64,000 nucleotides of DNA from Laccaria trichodermophora (taxonomy: Eukaryota > Basidiomycota > Agaricomycetes > Agaricales > Hydnangiaceae): positions 81,501 to 145,500 of the forward strand of contig JACTVC010000053.1 in the NCBI GenBank assembly GCA_018417955.1, in the 5' to 3' direction. Of this stretch, positions 57,801-64,000 are shown one piece after another (positions within the stretch are counted from its first letter, which is position 1; each line of letters begins with the position of its first letter). The translations under genes and the position numbers were made by a program. The notes beneath the pieces were generated by a model. The model worked only from the letters and a program-made list of their open reading frames with translations. It was not told where the DNA came from and searched no databases.

Positions 57801-60800
57801 GAATAGGGAACTCGTCCGGTATAGTCTTAGCATTCAGCTTACGGTAGTCTATCACCAGACGTGGTTTACCGTTTCGGTAGACTACAACAGCGGGGAAACC
57901 CCACGGACTAACCGATGGTTCAATGACTCCAGCTTCAAACCACGCCTTGAGTTGTTGGTCGATCACCTCTCTTTTAGCAGGAGAGGCTCCGTACATGGGT
58001 TCGGAAATGGGATGAGTATCAGGTTGCAGCGGGATCTGAACTCGCGCTTTGATACGCCCCAATCGGCCATCTACTCCGAAGGCTGCTGCATTCCTGCGCA
58101 ATACTTCGGCAAGCCGTTCCCGGTATTCTTCAGGTATGTCTGGTCCCAGGTTAACTAGTTTATCCACGTCCCCACTGACCGGCTCTTCTGGTACAGCGGT
58201 AGTTTTGGGTCCCCACGATTCATTGTCGTCAAATCGATCGTCATGTCCTGGGGCGTCGGCCGTGGGGTTGGAGGCGGTTGCTAGATCTTGAGCGTTTAAG
58301 GTTCCAGTAATAGTAGTTCTCAGAGCTTCAGCTGATGCAATCATTCGAGTTAATTGCTCCTCGTCTTTGGGTTTATCCAGCATTATTTCTGGGTCATGTA
58401 GATACCCAACGACTTCTCCAGCCCTGACATAACGAGGGTGAGGACTAGGATTAGCAATAGGAATGAATGGACAGGAAGCGTTGATCCAGGTCGTGGGAGC
58501 TGCCATGATATTTTGATCATCTGAACCGATGATAACCTTTTCTACTATCCAGTCTTCACGTCCTTCAAACGAAGAGTGTACGGCCACATTGCGAACGCAG
58601 TTCGGCTGTATTAAGGCGTCTTCTAAGGCTAACACCTCCATAAGCCCAGTCGCGCTACTCTTTCGTTTAGCGCGCGCCACAGCTTTCCTTCGAACGAATG
58701 ATTTCGTTGTATAAGCCGCTCGGATTTCGAATCCTAGATCCACGTTCTGGGATGAGGCTGCGGGTATCACGCGCCCTGATTGTCCCACTGCTACTTCACA
58801 GTGTCCCGAAGCATATCTTGTAACGCTAAGTTCGTACGTGGTTTGGAAATCTTCTCCTAACAGAATGGGTACGTTCATATTGCGTACGACGTAGGCTTCC
58901 AACTCAAAGTTGACTATTGATTCGTCTCGAGCGAGGACGTAAAGCTCAGTCTTGATGTATCCTAGAACTTTGGCTCCACCGGTAAGGTGATAAAGCCTCA
59001 TTCTCATTCCTTCGCGGAGACGCGGAGTTTCTATCATTGATTTCCAAAATTCTTCAGAGATGAGCGTGATATCGGCCCCTGAGTCTAAGCGAGCACGAAT
59101 AGGCTCCGCTTCGAGGCTACCGATCTTCGCTCGCATATGTAGGGCATTAGTCCCTAAGGATCCCATCCCTTCCGGTAGAGATCGCCCCTTGATAGCGGGG
59201 AATACTCGACCAGGCTCGTAGATACGCTCAATTCCTTTCCTTTTATTGGGCTTAGCAATCTCTGCGAAGGTTTCGTCCTCCCTATTCTTTCCCTTGACGT
59301 AATCTTTGGCTTTTCGAGCGTTACGATGTGCTGGGTACACTCTATGGAGACTAGCTTCTATTCGTACTTCAGGTTTAGTTATTATTTCGCGCTTTTCAGC
59401 AGCGGACTCTACGCGCTTCTCAGCAGCGAATGAATTTCTGTAATATCCTCGGCTGGAATGGATTTCGTTTGCGAAGGATTTAAGCATTCTTTCACTCTCG
59501 TAAGCGGAAATGGTGGTCTTAGATTCAGCCAACATGACTAAGTACACCCTATCTGCTTCTTCCTCCTCGGCAGGATCCCAGTCTACATGTATTTTATGAG
59601 CGCTCCGTAGAGCGTTCCATTTTCCGAAGTGGGGGCAGTCCCTATGGAAGTGTTTGGGACTGGTACATATGTAGCAGTCTCCGTTAGGATTTCGCGGACT
59701 AATTTTAGTGTCGTCTCTCTCAAAGGTTATCCCGTTAACCTTTTTTCCATGAGGAAACTCCGTCTTGGCGGTAACGGGCTTTGGCTTCCGCTCCCCAGAA
59801 CGAGGCGGAGGTCTACGGTTGTTGTTGGAGGCGTAGTTAACGTCCCGTTCCTCTTCCTCTTCCTCGTCGGATGAATAGGATTCAAGCTGGGTCCCTTGAC
59901 TGCTCGGTCCCACCTCCGCTGCGTGCGCTACGCGCGAACGGTGGTTCCTATAGTACGGCGCTGGCTTCCTATTTCTTTCAGCCTGCTGCCAGGAGGTCAA
60001 TAAACTGTTCTTCATTCGTTTGGCTACGGATTGAACGGAGAGAATCGCGGGGCAGATGGTTTCGTTAAGGTATTGGGACCATTCTACGGGTTGGCGTCGC
60101 AAAATGCGAGCAACAGCGGTAGGGCCATCTTCTTCGTCAGGATGGAGGAAGTGGTGGTGTCGAATACGACGCTGAATATACTCCAGCGGGCTCTCTTGTT
60201 CATGACCCTTATTGCGGAAGGCCATCTCATCGAACTCGAAAGTTCGTTCTCGCACCCATTCCTCATCCAGGAAATGAGCTTGAATGCCTACCATCATGTT
60301 ATCCCAGCTGCTCGAGAAATAAGTTCGATCTGGGGTTGGTAGGGTCTCCCACCAACTAAGAGCGTAAGAAGTCCATTTGAATGGGGCAAGGTGAGCTATG
60401 CCCTCTTTCATTTTGGGGCCTAAAGCGGCCAAGAAGCCCATTCCGCTCAAGTAATCTATGGCAGTCTCTCCAGCGCCATCCCATTCAGGCAGGATATTGG
60501 CATTCAGTTTACGATTGATTTGCCATTCTTCGGGAGTTCGCCACCACGGAGGGTAGTTTGGGTCTTGTGGGTCAGGATTATTATTGTTCCCGTCCCCACC
60601 TCCACCGCCGCCTCCTCCACCACCAGGCTCGCCTCCTCCTCCTCCTCCTCCTCCGTTGCCTCGAGGAGGAGCATACCAACTGCTGGGAGGGGGGTTGCTC
60701 TGTGGGGGGTTACCCCTTCGACCCGAGTTGTTACCATTACCGGAAGAGGAGGATCCTCCTGACGGGGGTCCTCCGTTACTACGAGCAGGGGTCCTTCCTT

Positions 60801-61536
60801 GCTCTTGGTTGTCGTTGGTTCGTTCGACAGGCCTGGAGCTATTTTGACTATTTCTGTTACGGAAGACATAGCTGGTCCACGCCTTAGGGCTTGGTATGCG
60901 CATGTTCGATGCCGCAGGCACCCTCGTTTCGTTATTGTTGAGTCCTGAATTTACTGTATCAGGACCATTATTGGTAGTGGCAGTCCTTTCGGAAGGAGGT
61001 CCTACGGCGGACACACCGACTCTTCCTAATCCCGGTAGTCGAGTTACGGGATGTTTTCTGGACAATAGCATGGAAATGGAATTAGGGATAGGAGGCTCAG
61101 TCGCAAATCGGACGCCTTGACCTTCACTCGCTGCGTGGTTTCGCGCGATAGGAGGTCCTGTAGTAGAAGCAGTCGAACTACTGGAGGAGGCAGACTTAAC
61201 TCCATCGTTATCCCTTAGTACGCGGGGTCGGTGTATCGAGAATTGCTGGGGTTTAGGGTGATCTTTATACACTCTATCGCGCAAATATGCAGCGATTTCG
61301 ACCAAGTCTTCCGGCATTCGATTGAAGTACTCCGGTCGGGCTAGCAGTTTCCCAACTTCCTTCCTAGCTGATCCAGTACCGTAGAGAGACCATAGGGACG
61401 ATCTAGAAGATTCGTAGGAACTAATAGACATTTTATCTGTCTCTGCTCCGTACATTCGCGTGAGAGCGTTGATCTCTCGTACGAGATGCTTGGATGCCAC
61501 GGTCGTACGGTATTGTAGTACTTTGTAAGTAGCCAA
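54868..61536 (-). CDS. gag-pol: Gag-Pol polyprotein (about 2222 codons)
   Basis: This one frame encodes the particle and enzymes of the element. The open frame starts after the ORF1 TGA; the first true ATG is about residue 28 (RMYGAETDKMSISSYE). In order: a Ser/Gly/Pro-rich leader with a poly-Gly stretch, a retrotransposon Gag domain (about 345-530, WDGAGETAIDYLSGMGFLAA), a zinc knuckle CYICTSPKHFHRDCPHF (about 621), an aspartic protease RARLDSGADITLIS (about 819), a reverse transcriptase with LVYIDDIVVYSKNWEDHL (about 1327), RNase H (YTDASDIALGASLQQ, about 1477; TDHAALVWAR), an integrase zinc finger (HX...CDVCQK, about 1858) and DDE core (SMDMITGL about 1927, IISDRDRRW about 1988, then GQTEILNATIEQML), ending HPVFNIDHLKKYIPSPAEFG before the TGA. 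All key catalytic residues I can check are present. Confidence 0.95.
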   Translation of the reverse strand: MATYKVLQYRTTVASKHLVREINALTRMYGAETDKMSISSYESSRSSLWSLYGTGSARKEVGKLLARPEYFNRMPEDLVEIAAYLRDRVYKDHPKPQQFSIHRPRVLRDNDGVKSASSSSSTASTTGPPIARNHAASEGQGVRFATEPPIPNSISMLLSRKHPVTRLPGLGRVGVSAVGPPSERTATTNNGPDTVNSGLNNNETRVPAASNMRIPSPKAWTSYVFRNRNSQNSSRPVERTNDNQEQGRTPARSNGGPPSGGSSSSGNGNNSGRRGNPPQSNPPPSSWYAPPRGNGGGGGGGGEPGGGGGGGGGGDGNNNNPDPQDPNYPPWWRTPEEWQINRKLNANILPEWDGAGETAIDYLSGMGFLAALGPKMKEGIAHLAPFKWTSYALSWWETLPTPDRTYFSSSWDNMMVGIQAHFLDEEWVRERTFEFDEMAFRNKGHEQESPLEYIQRRIRHHHFLHPDEEDGPTAVARILRRQPVEWSQYLNETICPAILSVQSVAKRMKNSLLTSWQQAERNRKPAPYYRNHRSRVAHAAEVGPSSQGTQLESYSSDEEEEEERDVNYASNNNRRPPPRSGERKPKPVTAKTEFPHGKKVNGITFERDDTKISPRNPNGDCYICTSPKHFHRDCPHFGKWNALRSAHKIHVDWDPAEEEEADRVYLVMLAESKTTISAYESERMLKSFANEIHSSRGYYRNSFAAEKRVESAAEKREIITKPEVRIEASLHRVYPAHRNARKAKDYVKGKNREDETFAEIAKPNKRKGIERIYEPGRVFPAIKGRSLPEGMGSLGTNALHMRAKIGSLEAEPIRARLDSGADITLISEEFWKSMIETPRLREGMRMRLYHLTGGAKVLGYIKTELYVLARDESIVNFELEAYVVRNMNVPILLGEDFQTTYELSVTRYASGHCEVAVGQSGRVIPAASSQNVDLGFEIRAAYTTKSFVRRKAVARAKRKSSATGLMEVLALEDALIQPNCVRNVAVHSSFEGREDWIVEKVIIGSDDQNIMAAPTTWINASCPFIPIANPSPHPRYVRAGEVVGYLHDPEIMLDKPKDEEQLTRMIASAEALRTTITGTLNAQDLATASNPTADAPGHDDRFDDNESWGPKTTAVPEEPVSGDVDKLVNLGPDIPEEYRERLAEVLRRNAAAFGVDGRLGRIKARVQIPLQPDTHPISEPMYGASPAKREVIDQQLKAWFEAGVIEPSVSPWGFPAVVVYRNGKPRLVIDYRKLNAKTIPDEFPIPRQSEIIQALSGAQVLSSFDALAGFTQLEMAEEAKEKTAFRCHLGLWQFKRMPFGLRNGPSIFQRLMQEVLAPFLWLFALVYIDDIVVYSKNWEDHLVHLDKVLGAIAAAGITLSPAKCFVGYSSILLLGQKVSRLGLSTHKEKVLAIMELARPTSVSDLQKFLGMVVYFSSYIPFYSMIAAPLFNLLKKGAKWQWSAEQEVAYQQAKEALANAPVLGHPIANQAYRLYTDASDIALGASLQQVQAIQIKDLKGTPCYSKLEAAWEAGKEVPSLVVKLHKDQHEITQPDVWGATLDETVIHVERVIAYWSQTFKSAERNYSATEREALAAKEALVKFQPFIEGESITLITDHAALVWARVYENANRRLAAWGAVFAAYPGLRIVHRAGRIHSNVDPLSRLIRIPPHDSPLNDDLVSIEQDTVKRNIAQKAEDRIFKAAAPKAAFCIMRWEDIIEKAAAPVRTRRQLAAETTRECPKESITEMTTENPPITENLLGSEEQGEVLPFAGTDPWTYPAGVKPSELTPEEDWSKRTHLLISMDPNICKEFADGYETDKFFASRYIKVQPNDKTIISASHFQRGRDELLYFIDASSKTRLCVPKSKVNYVLRWIHESPYESAHSGPRRFIARLQELFYWPTMNKDAEMYASSCDVCQKIKVDHRAKMGALRPAHIPLRPFSTVSMDMITGLPASGDQGYTAILVIVDKLTKYAIIIPTHSTLSQEGFAELFVEKVVNVYGLPEVIISDRDRRWATIFWKSVVANYGSVMALSSAHHPQTDGQTEILNATIEQMLRAYVSSDRENWSKWLSVLAYSYNSSVHSSTKYSPNFLLMGYNPRTSSGAIVPEIDPSLRPFLPSQSAEDFVESLEIHRTAAKDAIALAQDRQAKAYDKKRRPIQEMKEGDYALVNPHSLELVDVEGTGKKLVQRMIGPFEVVEKINPQVYRLRLPDTYSMHPVFNIDHLKKYIPSPAEFGERTQLPST

Positions 61537-61569
61537 GATTTCCGTTCGACTTGTATGGTATGCCAGTAA

Positions 61570-63465
61570 TCAAAGAAAGGAGAATCCTTGATCGAGTATG
61601 AATCGATCTCGCTCCTGCTTGTTGAAGAACTCAGCGAGTACTTGTAGGATTTGATCCACAGTTACTACTACTTGAGCTACTTGTAGTAGTCGAGTTCGTT
61701 GGACTCCGTAGTTGACTCCTTGTCCCGTATAGCGTACCAGATCATCCCTGGACGGTTCATACGCAGCGAAGTCCTTTATCGCGGAGCCTATAAATTCCCA
61801 TCGACAATCCCGAGGCGTTTTATACACCATTTCGATGGCACACCTTAAACGGTCGCATTCAGACTTTTCTCGACCAGGTAATACACCATCGATAGCTCCT
61901 AGAGGCACTAGTAAGTCTTCGTCCACAGCGGGGTTGAAGGTTCCGAACATTCGGTTCGCGGACTCCGAGATGGGTTCCACCCAAATAGGTATACTCTTTA
62001 CTTCCTCGATGTCATAGAAGACTGAATGGAATGGAGAGGAATCTACGAATATTCCCGACGTCTTCCTATGATGTTCATCATGTCCATGACAGTTCTCATG
62101 ATCGTGATGACTTTCGAGTTCATCCTGGTTGGGAGACGAAGTCCTAGTCTCGTCATCAGCATTCGTTGAGGGCGTTGGGTTTGAAGGAGCTGCGTGTTGA
62201 GACGCGCTACTGTAGGTAGGTTTGCCCTTCGCCTTGTTGACGTTGGAGGGTCTGGAGTTGCTCGCGCTCCGAGGAGCAGCGGGTGACTTCGTCGCGCTCC
62301 CAGAGGGCGCGGGCATTCGACTCGCGCTTGTAGAAGCAGCGGGGTTCGAGGGGTTTTCGGAGTGAGGTCCTACGAGCACAGGTCCTGTATTGGGTAGCGG
62401 GTTGTTATTCGTAGAGGGAACAGAGTCGGGGTCAGGTTCCTCCGTCATAGCTACTCCTTTTCCTTTTTTCTTCGTCGTCAACGGGGTCACGATTTCGCGG
62501 CTAGCGGAGTTGTTCGTATTGCGCACTTTAGCTCTAGAGCTTTCGTCTCCAGCAGCGGGGGTCAGCGAGCTCATTGGAGAGAGAGGTAAGGAGGTCTGCT
62601 GGCAGCCACCGGGTTTAAATGGAGGCGGCTGATGGTCTGGGCGTAGGCACGGTGGGTACCCTTCAGGGTTCATGGTTGCTAGGGTCGTCCATGCTAGGGA
62701 GTTATAGCCGTCAGAGCTTCGAGTCTTGTCATTACTCGCGCATATGCAGCGGGCATAGCTCGTTTCATTTGGGAGAGAGGGTAGTATATCGTAGTTTAGG
62801 GATTTAGGCACGATCTGGACAATCGAAGACGAGGAGTCGTCGCTCCGTTGGAATGAGTTGCTACCTTTGAAAGCAGCGTATAATCGCGCTATGGTAGGTT
62901 CAGGAACGGAGTGGACGGTGTGATGTTCCGAAGACTCGTCACCGCATAACGTCGTCGAGAACGATGTATCGTCGTTCTGCCAGGAAGTCCTGTTACCCTC
63001 AAAAGCAGCGGGTTTTCGCGCTAACGAGGGTACTGGGACAGTTCGGCTGGCTGGGTCGGCGAGATGCTCGTCTTCGTCTGGTTGGGGAATTGTAAAGATG
63101 GTTGGTTCTCTGGGAATCGTCGTGAGTCGACGGATTTTGAAGATTAGACTCACCTTGGGTCGGCTCTGCAAACTCCTGCACTCAAGGACTTCATCTCGAT
63201 GAAGTCCGCGGTGCCCCCACCATTGTGAAACCGCAGTGTCGTCCTGGACTTCTTGAGGAATCCGTGAGCGAACGGAGTCAGAGGCGGAGTTAGGGAACGT
63301 GATTGGGAATAGAGTTGGTGGCGCTGTTCCGGATGGCGGAAGAGCACCTAAGTTGTCCTGTAACCCCGAACTGGGGGCGCTGTCACCCGGCGCAGGGCTC
63401 TGATATCCCGGAGGGGAGGCGTAAGGCTGCCTAGCCGCTAACCATATTCGTGACCCAATCCACAT
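61570..63465 (-). CDS. Chromovirus ORF1: 631-aa protein upstream of Gag
   Basis: This large frame precedes Gag-Pol in the same reading frame, ending at TGA 61572-61570; only 33 nt separate it from the listed Gag-Pol start. The first roughly 80 codons lie inside the 5' LTR. The ATG at 63465 abuts the TATA box, so the natural start may be different and no other early ATG exists. The middle is Ser/Pro/Thr-rich and His-rich (ESHHDHENCHGHDEHHRKTS). The C-terminal 150 residues look folded (VYKTPRDCRWEFIGSAIKDF, LLQVAQVVVTVDQILQVLAE, DRFILDQGFSFL). No known domain is recognised. It may be an extended matrix-like N-terminus of Gag made by UGA readthrough, or a separate accessory protein. Confidence 0.65.
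   Translation of the reverse strand: MWIGSRIWLAARQPYASPPGYQSPAPGDSAPSSGLQDNLGALPPSGTAPPTLFPITFPNSASDSVRSRIPQEVQDDTAVSQWWGHRGLHRDEVLECRSLQSRPKVSLIFKIRRLTTIPREPTIFTIPQPDEDEHLADPASRTVPVPSLARKPAAFEGNRTSWQNDDTSFSTTLCGDESSEHHTVHSVPEPTIARLYAAFKGSNSFQRSDDSSSSIVQIVPKSLNYDILPSLPNETSYARCICASNDKTRSSDGYNSLAWTTLATMNPEGYPPCLRPDHQPPPFKPGGCQQTSLPLSPMSSLTPAAGDESSRAKVRNTNNSASREIVTPLTTKKKGKGVAMTEEPDPDSVPSTNNNPLPNTGPVLVGPHSENPSNPAASTSASRMPAPSGSATKSPAAPRSASNSRPSNVNKAKGKPTYSSASQHAAPSNPTPSTNADDETRTSSPNQDELESHHDHENCHGHDEHHRKTSGIFVDSSPFHSVFYDIEEVKSIPIWVEPISESANRMFGTFNPAVDEDLLVPLGAIDGVLPGREKSECDRLRCAIEMVYKTPRDCRWEFIGSAIKDFAAYEPSRDDLVRYTGQGVNYGVQRTRLLQVAQVVVTVDQILQVLAEFFNKQERDRFILDQGFSFL
63205..63222 (-). promoter_or_regulatory. 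Primer-binding site
   Basis: On the minus strand TGGTGGGGGCACCGCGGA begins 1 nt after the CA end of the 5' LTR, fitting a tRNA 3' end ...GTGCCCCCACCA. The tRNA was not identified. Confidence 0.7.
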
Positions 63466-63593
63466 GTTATATAAATGTCGTGGTTAAAAGGTAAGGTATC
63501 TACAGATGTACAAGACTTATATAATGTAACAAAACAATAGTAAATACGATGGTTCAAGATCATGTAAGATAGGGATAGCCGTACACCGTTACA
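63224..63593 (-). repeat. 5' LTR of the chromovirus (370 bp)
   Basis: TGTAACGG...TTTCACA on the minus strand, the same as the 3' LTR apart from one substitution and two indels (1 bp and 2 bp). It holds the element promoter. Confidence 0.95.
63466..63477 (-). promoter_or_regulatory. TATA box of the chromovirus LTR
   Basis: TTTATATAAC on the minus strand, directly upstream of the ATG at 63465. With a usual 25-60-nt distance to the transcription start, this ATG would lie outside the mRNA. Confidence 0.5.
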
Positions 63594-64000
63594 GGGAGGG
63601 AGTGGGTGGTAGAGGCAGTGAGGGAATAGGGGAGGAATGGGGGGGAGAGGGAGGGAGAGAGAGAATGGGGAGGGAATGAAGGAATGGGGAAGAGAGGGAG
63701 GGATGAAGGAATGGGGAGAGAGGGAGGGAATGGGGGAGAGAGGGAGGGAATGGGGAGAGAGGGAGGGAATGGGGGAGAGAGGGAGGGAATGGGGGAGAGA
63801 GGGAGGGAATGGGGGAGGGAGTGGGAAGGCAGTTGTTGCTGTTTGTCGGTGGTGTTGGTGGGCACTCATTTTCGTTGGTAGGGTGGGCGCCCAGCACGTC
63901 TTCATGGTGGTGGGCGCTCGGCGTGTCTTCATGGCGGTGGGTGCTCCGCATGTCTTCGTTGTCGTCTGTCCAGCATTTGTTGGCCATCGTCGTCGTTTTT
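63594..64000 (+). repeat. Purine minisatellite (right half of target) and GT-rich low complexity
   Basis: 63594-63830 is the continuation of the purine tract, with about 20-bp tandem units GGGAGAGAGGGAGGGAATG. 63831-64000 is GTTG/GGTGG-rich with a roughly 30-bp repeat around GTCTTCATGGTGGTGGGCGC. Open frames here are due to composition. Confidence 0.8.

Larger units (their letters stand above)
50557..63593 (-). mobile_element. Near-intact Ty3/gypsy chromovirus LTR retrotransposon, 13.0 kb
   Basis: The element runs on the minus strand from the 5' LTR (63593-63224) to the 3' LTR (50929-50557). The LTRs differ by one substitution (G/A near 50688 versus the matching site near 63352) and two small indels. 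It has a PBS, a polypurine tract, a GGGAG target duplication, long intact frames (ORF1, Gag-Pol, chromodomain, ORF3), and only two in-frame TGA codons breaking ORF1-GagPol-chromodomain. Gene order RT-RNaseH-integrase-chromodomain defines a chromovirus. The near-identical LTRs indicate a very recent insertion. Confidence 0.95.

Noticed and set aside
59629..61120. Plus-strand frames rich in poly-Pro and Arg opposite Gag
   Set aside because: They are antisense to the Gly- and Ser-rich leader of Gag-Pol.
54868..61572. UGA as selenocysteine or recoded tryptophan
   Set aside because: Nuclear genes here also end at ordinary stops including TGA (the oxygenase at 12722, TAG/TGA elsewhere), no SECIS-like context is recognisable, and the UGAs lie between domains rather than at catalytic sites.

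Overview
This window looks like a chromosome segment of a mushroom-forming fungus (Basidiomycota, probably Agaricomycetes). The evidence is many short introns (about 43-60 nt) in every real gene, the gene families present (KDZ-transposase debris, a NACHT NLR-like gene, an mpaB-type oxygenase, TAF11), and the chromovirus-type LTR retrotransposon. The host genes are split so finely that most have no long single open frame. I rebuilt several models by joining exons at GT...AG sites and checking that the total coding length is a multiple of three.

Layout. (1) 1-17.7 kb is the gene-bearing part. In order it holds the 3' part of a DHA1-type MFS transporter, a hidden five-exon small protein gene on the minus strand, a conserved basidiomycete protein of unknown function, a 12-exon sugar transporter, TAF11, a 12-exon mpaB-type oxygenase, one poorly resolved minus-strand locus, and a NACHT NTPase gene. 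The N-terminal part of the NACHT gene has grown by tandem duplication of an exon+intron unit. (2) 17.86-24.60 kb is one uninterrupted satellite of about 72 bp per unit, starting 155 bp after the NACHT gene. (3) 24.6-50.4 kb is AT-rich mobile-element debris. It holds a solo LTR nested in a TIR element, a 5' fragment of a KDZ transposase, a 6.5-kb inverted repeat with arms over 2 kb, a decayed KDZ-companion-type gene, several non-autonomous elements with TACTTTA-type termini and subterminal palindromes, and a 3'-truncated LTR retrotransposon (LTR, gag, start of protease). (4) 50.557-63.593 kb is a 13.0-kb, near-intact and very recent Ty3/gypsy chromovirus on the minus strand, inserted in a purine-rich tract with a 5-bp target duplication.

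The most unusual items are: the chromovirus, whose upstream ORF1, Gag-Pol and chromodomain form one continuous frame broken only by two UGA codons lying between domains, plus a 1155-codon extra ORF with an SR-like arginine/serine region; a canonical GGGTTTC slippery heptamer at the end of gag in the second LTR element; the in-frame 136-bp exon/intron triplication in the NACHT gene; and the giant inverted repeat. I see no CRISPR array, rRNA operon or confident tRNA. The host genes show no operon-like coupling and look like ordinary independent genes beside a heterochromatin-like repeat block.
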